NCBI RefSeq assembly: GCF_000204055.1
Contig: NW_006768791.1
Location: 1,056,339 to 1,120,338 of the forward strand
From: Melampsora larici-populina 98AG31
Lineage: Eukaryota; Basidiomycota; Pucciniomycetes; Pucciniales; Melampsoraceae
Direction of reading: 5' to 3'
DNA length: 64,000 nucleotides
Part shown: one piece after another, positions 23,337 through 34,478 of the stretch
Layout of the letters: each line of letters starts with the position of its first letter
Position numbering within the stretch: position 1 is the first letter of the stretch
Translations under genes and position numbers: made by a program
Notes under the pieces: generated by a model
The model's database searches: none
What the model was told of the DNA's origin: nothing
Seen by the model: the letters and a program-made list of their open reading frames with translations, nothing else

Positions 23337-25346
23337 TCAAGACTCTTCATCATCAGAGGAAACAGTATCGTCACTATTGTCACTATGTTTGTCATTCTCC
23401 CTCGGAGCTTGCTGACTTGATTCCGTTTGGGTTTTTTGAGTGGTGAGGATAGTACTACCTGACAATGAGTTTTGAGAGTTTGGTCGATTTTCATGATTGG
23501 TGACTGAAGTCGAAGTTGAAGTTCGAGCTGTGGTGGTATCTTGGTCATTCAAATCAGAGTCTAACTTTTTATTTGATCGCTTCCTTTTCTTTTGTTTTTT
23601 TTGTGAGACGAGTTCAGAAGCCGGGATCTTTTCAACGTCAAACAGGCCATTTGCTATGTCACTTAGCCATTTCTTTTTCTGTAAGTCATCACAGTCGCGG
23701 AATCCCAGATCCAGCTCTTCAGGTAACAGAGAACAGTTGGGTTGAGCAACTATTCGGACAGGCCAGCCCCGATCGGCAAGAATTTGGACTGGATGGTCTT
23801 TTTTGGGAAAAACCTTACCAGGCAGATGTTTTGCTTGAAGTACAAATAAGTCGAACAACATGATTAGGGAAGTGATAGTTTGTACCAACAAGCTAAATAA
23901 CTCACCAATCAACTTGTTAAGTTCCCTTGTGAGTTCCCCTCGACGCGCATCAACAGGTTGAGGAGGTTTTTTCTCGATCTCGTTAGCCACCGTCTTCCCA
24001 TGCACGTAATACTGAAATTTTGTACTTAGTTTCATTTGTTTATCAGCCCACTCGGAAAAGCTTTTGTTTGTTGAATATACTTGCATCCAGCCATCGGTGA
24101 CATCACAGCTCAGCGCAGTAAGATGGTAATGAATATGAAATCTCTGACAAATTGTTGCAAACTAAGGTATCGATGTCAGCAGTCGGGAAATTAGTCATAT
24201 CGACAGCAAACTACTGACATTATAATGAGCTTTTTTGAAAGCAGCTAGTGATTTCAATTGAACACTTGCAGTCGTTTCAGCGCTGTCTGGCTTTCCGTGG
24301 TTGGAATGTAATTTTTCAACATCAACCAATTCATTGAAGATCGGTTGATATGTGATTTCGTCAGCTTCTGAGAGCTGGTGGACCTTAGGTTCAGAGACCT
24401 CCTTTGATACATCAATGATACCATCCTCTTCATCTTCCCAATCATCGTCATCGTTGATTGAAACATCGGGAAGTTTTGCCAAAGCAAAAAAGAGGGGATC
24501 CTTGAACACTTTCTTCTGATCGCTGCTGAATCCTTTCCAAATCTCACTAAGCTTTTTGTTCCTAGTGGACCAGCCAGCTCTATCATGTCGCGAAGGGACT
24601 TTGATTTTGTAAAAAAACAAGAGACGTCAGATCAGGTTTGAAAGCATGTTTTATATAAAAGAAAGCCTGACCCACAAGGCAGGGTAAGTGCTTTTTTGCA
24701 AAAGGCCAAGAATCTTGTCCACGAAGACGATCTACCCTTTCTTGGACCCGCATTGCTTACAATACCCAAGAGATAAGTAAAGATAAGTCAGCTTCAAAGA
24801 ACTCAAAGAAGCTCAAGAGGTGTTTTGATGAAAAATGACTTACACAAGGCCCCAAATCATAGTCTGACTGATTCCTCCTATGAGCGCGGCCATCAACATC
24901 CTCTTTTCATAGTCCAGCCGGATAAGCTCAACAAGGGTTTTGATTTCAGGTGGTGTTTGAGACTTGTGACGTCCACGCTTTGCTTTCTGTTCAGTTAGAG
25001 CTTTTCGAAGGTCGGCCAGAGTCCATTTGCTAAGTTCTTCGTCCATATTTTCAAATGTCAAAGAAGGGAAACACGAGGTAAATGAAGTTTCTTTGTCTTC
25101 ATCAGGATTTTGAGAAGCATTCGCAGTATCGAGGTCGTCTGGTGTGTTGATGTTGTTCTCGGAATGGTGATCATTGTCTTCATCAGATTCATCGGTTGTG
25201 TCTTGACCTCCACGTTTGGCCCGAACTGATTTGTTGTTGTTGATTTTCAAGTAGTCTTTAGCAGAAGGAGCCTTGCGCTTACTGGATTTTGGCACTGTAA
25301 GATTGGAACCACCTGTTCTACTAGACCGTAGAGACCGCGAAGGCAT
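23337..25346 (-). CDS. Uncharacterised protein of the TIR element
   Basis: A multi-exon minus-strand gene inside the TIR element. The first exon (from 25346) starts MPSRSLRSSRTGGSNL, is basic, then becomes strongly acidic (DESDEDNDHHSENN), and ends with a helix-rich segment including WTLADLRKALTEQKAKRGRH. The middle exon (24620-24195) carries RAGWSTRNKKLSEIWKGFSS, a block DQKKVFKDPLFFALAKLPDV, an acidic DDDDWEDEEDG and FNELVDVEKLHSNHGKPDS. The last exons (24086-23337) carry YYVHGKTVANEIEK, PVQILADRGWPVRIVAQPNC and GFRDCDDLQKKKWLSDIANG, then a KKQKKRKRSNKK basic cluster and a Ser/Thr/Asp-rich tail. I recall similar repeated, unannotated proteins in rust fungi but cannot name a domain. No DDE triad is obvious. 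Its place inside intact TIRs suggests either an unrecognised transposase or a carried gene. Confidence 0.6.
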
Positions 25347-25552
25347 CGAGTGAGATGTTGAAACAGTTATGTGAAGTGAAGGGATGAGTTATTGTTGTCG
25401 AATATGTGTTGTAAGAGTTGAAGAAACAGTAGATGATGAGTTGTAAGAGTTGAAGATGAGTTCTAAGAGTAGAATACGTGGTTCAATGAGTTATGACTGC
25501 AAGAGTCAAGGAGGTTCAATTTCAGATATCTCCACTGTCGGTCCTCGGACTT

Positions 25553-25845
25553 TGAATGATTGATCTGTGTGTCTTTCAGATTGATCTGATTGATCTGGAG
25601 AACTCCACATTCAGAGTGGAATCATAAATTTGAATCATATCATAATAGATGATGAAAATTGCTCGCAATGACCTATACAAACATTTCTTATTGGGAGATG
25701 ATGACTTAAACTTGTGTATAAGACGTGATAGAGAGCGATCTAGATCATCTCGGATGATCTAGTGCAGTTGTTCGGTCGGCGGGTCGATGAGATGGTGCAC
25801 GCGCCCATTGGTTGCACGGTCGAATGATTGGCGCGCCTCAGGTGA
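25553..25845 (-). repeat. Right terminal inverted repeat (uninterrupted)
   Basis: Inverted copy of the left TIR including the part beyond the nested insertion (AGATCAATCAGATCAATC next to GGAGAACTCC). It shows the empty target site of the element at 20089-22093. Confidence 0.85.
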
Positions 25846-25851
25846 TATAAT

Positions 25852-26324
25852 TACTTAAATTATAAGACTCACCTTGCCCCATTAGTGAGCCCTGAGTACT
25901 CAAGAGAGCACCCAACCCTCACAAAATCTCTGAAGGCTGAGGGAGGAGAGGTTTATATACTCTCCTCTCTAAACCTAACTGTAGTGATGTTTGTTGATAG
26001 CACTACATTGGTTCAGGGTTGATCATTACTAAATGTTATGATCGATACTGGTTATACTTAATTACATATGTGTGTTATGGGTATTATGTAGTATAAGCAT
26101 TTTAATTCTTGACACCAAGTTATGAGGTGTAAATGAGGTTTTATTACATATTACATGTAGTTTTGAGTGTATGTGTATATGTAATTAGGTTTGCTATATG
26201 TCATATTACATGTTACATAGATTTCCAAAGCTTCATGTACATTTAATTAGGTTTTATGTATGATAATTCTATATTATATGTACTCGGGGTGGACAATGCA
26301 GGTTAGCTTTTTTACACACATTAA
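25852..26324 (+). repeat. Possible LTR or element fragment flanking the TIR element
   Basis: Non-coding sequence between the TIR element and the next TAA-flanked element. The part at 26110-26290 is an inverted, diverged copy of 19200-19384 (shared TTATGAGGTGT, TTATTACATATTACAT and ATGTGTATATGTAATTAGG). Because copia gag remnants follow beyond 27421, this may be part of a copia LTR; no TG...CA boundaries were found. Confidence 0.35.
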
Positions 26325-27417
26325 GGGCCCATTTGGTTGCCCAAGATTATCACATACTACAGTAAAAGTGTACTGCATTAATGGACCCAAAACTACCGTA
26401 AAAGTCTCAACTCACAATTAATTGTGAGTTGAGAGGTAATGGGTGGTTTTTAAAAATAATTGTTTGGTAGCTCGGAACTACCATCACAAAATTGATTCAA
26501 GAGGAAATGGTGCAACAATGGTTTTGGTGAGTTCAATCAAAACCCAGTGCTCAGAGAATCAAGATCATGCAATGCACTCTCCTCGAGAGATAATCACCGC
26601 TTTGTTGGTCAAAAGCATGCTTGATTGTCACTTGGTCACTTTGTCTCGCACAAGTCTCTTGCTATAGTCTCATCAAACATTGTGTATTGTTGAGATCATG
26701 TTTATCATCTTTTCATCTTCCTGAAATGCTGGCTTATCTCATGTAATACATCACCAGCTTCATGTGATTTCAAATCACAAAAGTCATCTCAACATCTCTT
26801 CAATTACTCTGGTAAGATTTGAAACCAAAATAAATCATAACCCTCATGGACCTGCTCAATGACGTGGGGAAATCAAGGAAGGGGTTGAAGATTTGATGAG
26901 TTGAATCAAAAACAGCATTGGAGAGAAGATGAGAGTTGAGATGAGTTGGAACAAAGATGAGATGAGTGTGTCCAAAGAACTGAAGGTCAATCAGAGATGA
27001 AATGATATCAAAGATAAGTTGATCAAAGACGTGATGAAGTTGAAGAATCAATGCAGTGATAGAAGTTGATATGTACCAGAGTCGAAGTTGAAGAAGTCTT
27101 GATCGAGTTGATGTGAGGTTATGTGAGATACATGGGTGATGTACATGGTGGTGAGCTGTGGTGAGGCGAAGGCAAAGAAGGGCAAAGAGGTGAATTTTTG
27201 ACAAGTACCCTTATCACGTACGGAATCATTCCAATGATAATCGGAAATAAACTCAAAAAAGAGTTTACAGAATTAATACAGATTATGAGATTATTGAACA
27301 AATAATGTTGTACGATAATCTGTGTTTTTGGGCTACCAAACAGTGAAAAAATAGTTGCAATTATTTTACTGTGGTATTGGCATAATTTCAGTAAAATAAT
27401 CGCAACCAAACGGGCCC
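26325..27417. mobile_element. PIF/Harbinger-like element with GGGCCCRTTTGGTTGC ends
   Basis: A 1,093-bp element with terminal inverted repeats GGGCCCATTTGGTTGC (left) and the complement of GGGCCCGTTTGGTTGC (right), flanked by TAA at 26322-26324 and 27418-27420. Its TIR is unrelated to the GAGCATCC family elsewhere in the window. It contains no recognisable transposase; open frames of up to 134 codons on the minus strand are His/Leu-rich and probably accidental. It interrupts a Ty1/copia-like relic. Confidence 0.8.
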
Positions 27418-27420
27418 TAA

Positions 27421-28262
27421 AAGATAGGTACTAAGCTTTAAATTCCTTAGTTGAATTTACTTTGATAAAGATACTCATTCTTGTAACAAAGCCTCAATGT
27501 TCAACTTAGTATGTAACATCTTTCCAACTCAGGACTGCTCATATATCCTTGTTTTAAGTCCCAAGCTGACCGTGATGAAGTCATTATTGAGAATCAAGAG
27601 GTACTACAACAATCCAAAACCCACCTCATCTTATGTCAATAAAGAACAAGATAAGTTACTGACATCCATCATCACAAATACCATTGACAATGATCTGAAG
27701 AACATAACAGAAAACACTGACTCAGCGTACAAAGCTATGCAAGTCCTGCAGAATCTATTCAAACGTAATGGCAGAATGAATCAATTCTCATTATTTAATT
27801 ACTGTATTTCCTTACACCCCATTCCCAAAGAAACCAATATACTAGCTTGTATGTCAAACATTGACTCAATTGTTTCAGAATTTGGATCATTTTATCAATT
27901 ACACATGCCAGCAGACATGACTAAATTATAAACCAACAAGGAATTAGACAGTAAATATGATGAAAAGAAAGCAGGTCAATACAAACTCTTCCAATGAAGA
28001 AACTTAAAAATAATGGCAATGAGGATCTTCAAAATGGACACAATAGCATATTGAACACAAGAAGAGTGTATTCAAACCACTGCAAAATCCTCAAGACACA
28101 AATAGCAATGTCAAAGCACAAATTGATCAATGTTTTTTCTGCAGTATCTTTGGACACAGTCATGTTCAATGCCCTCAATTCACAACAACTGGTGATCACA
28201 ACCATACAGGAATTTCAGATTTCTGATGAGACCACAGTTTATTGGTCAATCATCTATAAATG
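27421..28262 (+). pseudogene. Ty1/copia gag relic
   Basis: At 27497-27931 the frame gives YVNKEQDKLLTSIITNTI and AYKAMQVLQNLFKRNGR followed by HPIPKETNILACMSNIDSIV, resembling copia Gag. At about 28125-28170, in another frame, CFFCSIFGHSHVQC forms a CX2CX4HX4C zinc knuckle, the nucleic-acid-binding motif of retroelement Gag. Frame changes at about 27930-28000 and 28130 show that it is broken. No protease or reverse transcriptase follows, as the LINE begins about 240 bp downstream. Confidence 0.6.
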
Positions 28263-28593
28263 ATTATTTGGATCCGGAGAGAGAATCATGATGATAAGGT
28301 GTTGTGATAGAGAAAGTTGTAATCATAACATTTAATCCCAAAGGCACTTCGCTTACAAAACTCAACAAAATACACCATTAGCGTGATTTTCAAGTTTTGG
28401 CCATTGTCAGAAACCATTTCACAGCTTCTTTGAATTTGAATATTCATCTTCCTGCCACCTATCATGGAGAAGAATTCTGACTTCGTACAGCTTTTTTCTA
28501 CGATCACGTGACCCGAATTTCAGCTTCGCCAACCCATTCTCCTAACTTTCCCGATCACCTCGCCAGCCTTCAAGTGTCGATTTCTCGCGTCCG

Positions 28594-30312
28594 ATGCCAC
28601 CTGACGCGGCCGACACGGGCCAGATGGTTGTCGAAGGTCCCCTCCATCAGTCGATCGACGGATCGGCTGATCGAACCGCGTCTAACGATACTATGGACGC
28701 GTTCCACCCCCCTCAAGATGATTCGGACGAGGTCCCCCCACGAACCGAAATCATCACCGATCTCCCTGACGCCACTCCCAAGCGTACTACGATCCCGCTT
28801 CTTGCCGAGTACTCGAAGAAGAAGGCTCGGTTCGCTCCCTCAAACCCGGATGGCCAAGAGCCATCGCAAAACATCCCGGACACCCCTCGATCCGAGAGGA
28901 TGTCTCGAATGATCCCAGGCAGTGAGGACGATCGTTCCCTCACTGTTCTCCTGAAAAAGCTCGTCTCGGTCGCCAACGAGACGATCCAACTCCCGGCCAA
29001 AGGCCGGATGCCTTCAAAGATCCAGGTGGATGTCGAGTCGTGCGCGGATATCCTCGTTTTGATAAACGCTGCCTTCGACAGACATCAGCTGGACAACACG
29101 AAGAGACTCCTCTTCCGTAAACCGGTGTCCAGCCTCTCATGCCCCACCAGGGCGGCTGCGCCGTTGCTGAACCCAATACCGAGCTCTGATAAAGCTTCTG
29201 ACTTCCAAATTCACTCGCTCACCGAGAAATTTGATGAACTAAGCGAAAAGGTCTCGCTCATTGTATCAGCCTTACCAGCTCTTTCGAATAAGAGCACCCA
29301 ACGTCAAACGGCCGGATCAAACGCCAATTCTTACGCCGCCAAAGCAGCATCCTCCCCCGCAGCTGGTACAGGACCAAGTCCAAGACCACGCCCCAACTCC
29401 AGAACCCCCACCCAGAAAAGGTCGACCAATACGGTCACCTTAGTACAAACGGACAGAACCCAAGCTGCGCTGGGTTCGTTGACCGTCACCCAACTGATAC
29501 AAGGCTTTAATAATGCCTTTTGACTCCATAAGCTGAAGACCGATGAGTCGTCCGAAGCCACAATAACTGTGAAGACGGTGCAGCGCCACCCGTCTAACGA
29601 TCTGGTCCTACACTTAGAAAGTGCGGCGCACGCTGAAAAGATTCGGCAAACTGAAAAAACATGGCTACCGGCCATAACCACAGCTCTTCAGATAAAACCG
29701 GAGCACTATACTGTGCTCGTCCATGCCATCCCGACCTCCTTCGATCCCGAGATTGAGAGTCATGTGGAGGAGCTGGCTGCTTCCAACCCCGACCTCCTAC
29801 AAGATGCCACCTTTGTAAGGTGGCTTAACCCTAAACTGAAAGATGACCCATCTAAACGCTACTCAACTCTATTGATAGGCTTCAACACAAAACCACCCGC
29901 TGACAAATGTGTCAGGGAAAAGGTGTGGTTCGGGAGGGGTCTTCACAGAACTGAACCAGGTAGAGAACCCCCAAAACGCTGCTACAACTGCAGGAAACCG
30001 GGGCACACCGCTCCATCATGTACTTTAAAAGCAATGTGCCCCTACTGCGGAGAGGAGCACCACGCCCATGCCTGTCCCAAGAAAGGAGAAACTCCTATGA
30101 GGTGCACGGCATGTGTAAGAACCTTACATAAACTCGACCCCACCAAGTCAATCAGGCAGATTTTTGATTCTGCCAACCAAGACCTCCTACATTCCCCCTT
30201 CAGCCCTCTGTGCGCAACACGCATCGCCGAAGCTCTCCCGCCTCACAACCCCAGTGGATCACCAAAGATCGTGATTGTCCAAGAAGCCGTTGAACCTAAC
30301 TTACAATGTTAG
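28594..30312 (+). pseudogene. LINE ORF1, Gag-like nucleic-acid-binding protein, one stop
   Basis: The frame opens MPPDAADTGQMVVEGP and runs to TAG at 30310-30312. A single in-frame TGA at 29521-29523 breaks it; the codon fits a former CGA. The N-terminal half is Pro/Ser/Thr-rich and low complexity. Beyond the stop lies a folded region (HPSNDLVLHLESAAHAEKI, YTVLVHAIPTSFDPEIES), an RRM-like arrangement often present in LINE ORF1, followed by zinc knuckles CYNCRKPGHTAPSC and CPYCGEEHHAHAC and a third Cys pair. The protein is expected to coat the LINE RNA. The end overlaps the ORF2 start by seven bases (ATGTTAG), suggesting coupled termination and re-initiation. Confidence 0.85.
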
Positions 30313-33300
30313 AACAACACCTTCGGACAAAACTTACCTTACCTGACACGGCTTCAATTCTACAACTGAATTGCAGACACTCACCAGACACTTCCAACTC
30401 ACTTTTCAATTCTGATCTTACCAATCTCTTCTCTATCCTGTCATTACAAGAACCAACAGTCAACAATGTGGACTATTTACCGCAAGAACACCCTAACTGG
30501 ACGCTTATTAGTCCTACTCCAGCAGCAAGGAATACCAACGCACGACCCAGAGCGTGCCTATACATACGAAAAGACCTCAACGCTCAAATTAACCCACTCC
30601 AATCGGCCTCACGAGACATTGCGGCGTGTACAATCACATTTACATCCGGTTTCGTGCTGCTTGTTATCAGTGTGTACAACGACCCGTCAATCTTCTCAGG
30701 CTTTGAAGCTTACGACGCTTTGATGAAAAACATCCCCCTCAGTATCCAGCTTCTACCGACAATCATCAATACTGACTGCAATTTACACTCATCTTTATGG
30801 AACCCCCCTCACTTATCCACGCAGGACAAAGACGCGGAACGTCTGGTGGACCTGATGTCCAATTGGGACATGCACTTGCGCTCGCCGTGCGGAATCCCAA
30901 CATTTGGAGTTGGATCAAGCACCACCTTGGGCACCTCAATCGACCAGACGTGGGTCAACGAATTACTGGATGACGTAATCCAACAATGTTTCATAGACGA
31001 GGAATCCATTACCAGCCACTTCTCCGACCACCAGGCCTTAATCACTACTCTCCTCATCCGATCTGACTTGCCTACCAACACCGCCACCGCTCGCACCCAG
31101 AAGAACTGGAAGAAAGCCGAGATGATCGACCTGAAAACCGAAATACAGCTCAACCTACCGAGAATCCGTCCGCTGACGACTAGAGCCCTGATTGAAGAAT
31201 TTGACCGAGAGCTTACCGACGTCATCACTAAAGCCCTCGACAACAACTCCCCTTGGAAACCACCCGCGGGTAAGCACAAGAAGTGGTGGAATCCCACGAT
31301 CCTTGAGCCCCTCCGCAGAGAGGCTCTAAGGACCGAGCGCATCATGAAGAAAACAAGACTCGATGTAGACCGCAAGGCCTTCAGGAAGGCTCGCAACGAC
31401 TTCAAAACAGCAGTCAACAAGGCAAAGGAAAGTAACTGGAGGATCTACCTCTCGACACTGACTCATGCCAACCTCTTCCAAGCGAAGAAGTACGCTTCCG
31501 GCCGACAACCATCCCAGGTCATCAACACATTGATCACTACTGACGGAACTACTTGTACGTCGAACGATGAGAAAGCTGACACCCTATTTAGGGCTACTTG
31601 CGTCGCCACAGCCCCTTGCGACTTGGACGACACCACACCCCTCTACTTCCCGCTTACCGAAGAATCAAAACCTTCAATTTCGGTCATGCCTCGACTACTC
31701 GACTCTCTTTCCAAGGATTCACTCAAAGAGATAGTAACCAGAAGCCCCCCACTGCGAGCACCAGGCAACGACGGCTTCCAGAACTGGGTTTGGCAGTCAC
31801 TGTGGCCGGTGGTAAGCAGACATGTCTTGGCCCTTTTTCAATGCATCACCATTACAGGTATTTTCCCAAAACGCTGGAAAGAGGCAAGAACAATCATGAT
31901 ACCCAAGCCGGGCAAATCCGACTACACCACCCCCTCCTCATACCGTCCAATCGCCCTCCTCAACACGCTCAGCAAGTTATACGAGAAGCTCATCACTATT
32001 CACCTTTCTCAACAAGTCGAGAAACTCCAACTCATAAACCGTGGCCATTACGGCGGCCGACCAAACAGGTCAAGCCAGGAGGCCCTTGTCCACCTCGTCG
32101 CATTCATACGAGGAGAGTGGTCTAAGGGCAATATGGTAGGTGCGATGTTTGCCGACGTCAAGTCAGCATTTCCATCGGTCCACCACCCCCGGCTCATGGA
32201 TACGTTAGAAAAGAAAGGCGTCCACTCGGAAACGCTTAACATCATCAACAACTTTCTATCAGAAAGATCAACGCGGTTGGCCTTCAACGGTTTCGAATCA
32301 TCCGGTTTCGATCTAACCCACGGACTACCCCAGGGCTCGCCCTTGTCCCCTCTTCTTTATCTGCTCTACAACTCCTCCCTTCTTGACATCGCTGACCCCT
32401 AGATTTGGGCCGAGGCACTGGGCTTTGTAGACAACGTAATCTTACTCGCGTCTGCGGCCGACACACACCAGCTCCAATCAAAGATGAAAACACTCACCTT
32501 CAGACAAATCAAGTGGGCTGAACGACATGGTGCCATCTTCGACACAAAGAAGAGTCACTGGATGATCTTCAGCCCTAACAAGCTCAATGCCAGCATCCCC
32601 ACTCCGACGATTGATTTTGGAGACCGAAAGAACCTTCACCCCCACGACTCTGCTAAGTGGCTTGGTGTGACATTCGACAGCCAACTCACTTTCTCACAAC
32701 ACCGCCGAGACGTCATTGCAAAAGGAAAGCTTCGGTCAGGTTTCATTGCTTCCTTAACGAAATCTGAATGGGGCATACCACCACACCTGATGCGCACCCT
32801 GCTCGTCACCACAGTTCACACCGCCACCGACTACGGGGTCGCAGCGTGGCTCCCCCTCGACCCCCCCCAATATTTCCTCGATCATCTCTCAACCGTAGAC
32901 AACACCGTCGCAAGAGCGGCATTGGGAGCCCTTCACACCACTCCTCGCCCCTTCCTCCAGCACGACATGAACCTGACCAAACCAGGAACCCGGCTCAAAG
33001 CTAAGACGATGAACTTTATCGCCGCTTCTTTAGCTAAACCCAACTCCCACCCCCTTTTTCCTGTTATCCAACAAGCACAGGTGTCGAAACCTCGGTCACA
33101 CCGTAATGTGTTCCACCAGTTCTTCCAACACGAGTTGGGCAGAGAATTTGACGAATTCACCACACAACTACCCGTGGACCCCTCAGCCGCCTTAACACGA
33201 CCACCCAACTTCTCAACCATCATCCAAGACGACGAGAAAGCAGCCATCAAAGGCACGACGAACCTCAAACACTCTCAGGAACACCTCATTATCTACACTG

Positions 33301-34223
33301 ACGGCTCACGGATACCAACAAAAAACACCGCAGCGGCGGCTTGGTGCCAAAATACTAACACATCTCTTGCCCAGCACTTAGGCAAGGCCCGACTCCATGG
33401 CATCTACCAGGCTGAGTATAAGGGCGTTCAACTAGGCCTCGCGACCGCCCTTCGAGTGGCAACTTTGAACACAAAACGGATCTCAATCATCTTGGACAAC
33501 CAATCGGTCATCAAGGACCTAGGCAATTGTCCGCCCTCCATCACATCACTGCTCGACAGAAAGGAAACTTTCAAGATCCTTTCATACCTCGCCGTTACTT
33601 TTGCACAAGCGCGAATCGCAATTCGCTGGTGCCCAGGCCACAAGGGCGTCAAAGGTAACGAGGTTGTCGACAAAATTGCTAACAGCTTGGCAAAGCGCGA
33701 CCTGCCAAGCACTTTCACCTCAACCCCATCTTTGGCGAGCTTCCTGGCGGCGATCAAAGAATGGTCCAAAAAGGAAGAGAACAACTTCTCCGCCGAGGAC
33801 ATCAGACGTCTAGGACAGAAACCGTCGCCAAAGCCACACCTCAAGTCCCTTAGCAACCTCAATAAACACGAATGCTCAACGATCACACAGCTCAGATCCA
33901 GCCACATCCAACTCAATTCATACCTCTTCAAGCACCACCAACGATTCGACCCCCTGTGTGATTGCCAGGGGGGAGTGGAATCCACTGAACATTTCCTCTT
34001 CATCTGCAACAGATACGAACGACAACGCCACAAGCTCACCGCGGCGCTCAATGAGCTGCAACTCCAAGGATCTACCGACATCCTCAAGAATCCGAAGGCT
34101 TTCGAATGCATCGCCAAATACTCCAACTCAACCTGGCGGCTGAAAAATCGCTGGGTATGGGCATCAATCATTGATGAGGCTCCCCCTAATGGCGCGCCTC
34201 CCCCCTCCACCTCAACCATGTAA
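30306..34223 (+). pseudogene. LINE ORF2, endonuclease-RT-RNase H polyprotein, one stop
   Basis: The frame runs from the overlapping ATG at 30306 to 34223 with one in-frame TAG at 32400-32402. Domains in order: APE-type endonuclease (ILQLNCRHSPDTSNS near residue 18, LSLQEP, SDHQAL near 235); reverse transcriptase (PKPGKSDYTTPSSYRPIALL near 540, GGRPNRSSQEALVHL, MFADVKSAFPSVHH near 615, LPQGSPLSPLLYLLYNSSLL near 680); after the stop, the catalytic box reads GFVDNVILLA where FVDD is expected; RNase H (IIYTDGSRIPTKNTAAAAW, LDNQSVIKDL, WCPGHKGVKGNEVVDKIAN); and a terminal CDCQGGVESTEHFLFIC cluster. The Asp-to-Asn change needs one G-to-A step at a CpG. Both lesions would block target-primed reverse transcription. 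Confidence 0.9.
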
Positions 34224-34385
34224 ACCTAATCCTTTAGCGCCACCAATTGTACCCTACATAACACTTGTAATACTTCAAACAGCCAGCACGCGTCCTTTTC
34301 CCCACAGGGGTTTTTACCGGAGCGGAGCACAAGTAGTTACAGTGCCTGATAGCCTTTGGCTCAGGAGGCACTTTAAGCAATGCAT

Positions 34386-34401
34386 AAAAAAAAAAAAAAA
34401 A
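34386..34401 (+). other. 3' A-tract of the LINE
   Basis: Sixteen consecutive A residues about 160 bp after the ORF2 stop, marking the 3' end of the reverse-transcribed copy. Confidence 0.75.
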
Positions 34402-34478
34402 CATCAATCCACCAAAAATTTCCAGCTCATGATTCACATGAAAGCGCCACAATTGGTGGCAAACATTTGAATTAGTGA

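Larger units (their letters stand above)
19841..25845 (-). mobile_element. TIR DNA element of unassigned superfamily with unknown ORF
   Basis: A 6.0-kb element with terminal inverted repeats of about 290 bp starting TCACCTGAGGCGCGCC. It is flanked by TATAAT at 19835-19840 and 25846-25851. The left TIR is interrupted at 20088/22094 by another insertion, and the right TIR (about 25553-25845) shows the uninterrupted version. It encodes one multi-exon protein on the minus strand (23337-25346) that I cannot match to a known transposase family. The inner side of the left TIR carries several AGATCAATCTG repeats (22101-22262). Without the nested insert the element is about 4.0 kb. A 6-bp duplication argues against Mutator (8-11 bp), hAT (8 bp) and PIF/Harbinger (3 bp). 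Confidence 0.78.
28500..34401 (+). mobile_element. LINE (Tad-like non-LTR retrotransposon)
   Basis: An almost full-length non-LTR element with two overlapping ORFs, a 3' UTR and a 16-bp A-tract at 34386-34401. It is clearly more GC-rich than its surroundings. ORF1 encodes a zinc-knuckle protein and ORF2 an endonuclease, reverse transcriptase and RNase H polyprotein ending in a Cys/His cluster, the order seen in the fungal Tad clade. The 5' end is set only approximately, before the ORF1 ATG at 28594. No target-site duplication was recognised. Both ORFs carry an in-frame stop and the RT active site is changed, so this copy cannot move by itself. Confidence 0.88.

Noticed and set aside
26800..27409. 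Two minus-strand frames with hydrophobic N-termini inside the GGGCCC-ended element
   Set aside because: Leu/His-rich low-complexity sequence without recognised domain in a short non-autonomous element.
28600..29500. Horizontal transfer of a GC-rich block
   Set aside because: The GC-rich block is exactly the LINE; its codon bias is a property of the element, and the domain order is that of ordinary fungal Tad-like LINEs.
30809..31420. 203-codon minus-strand frame, and a 263-codon one at 33428-34219
   Set aside because: Both are antisense to LINE ORF2, whose plus-strand domains are unmistakable; they arise from its GC-rich codon use.
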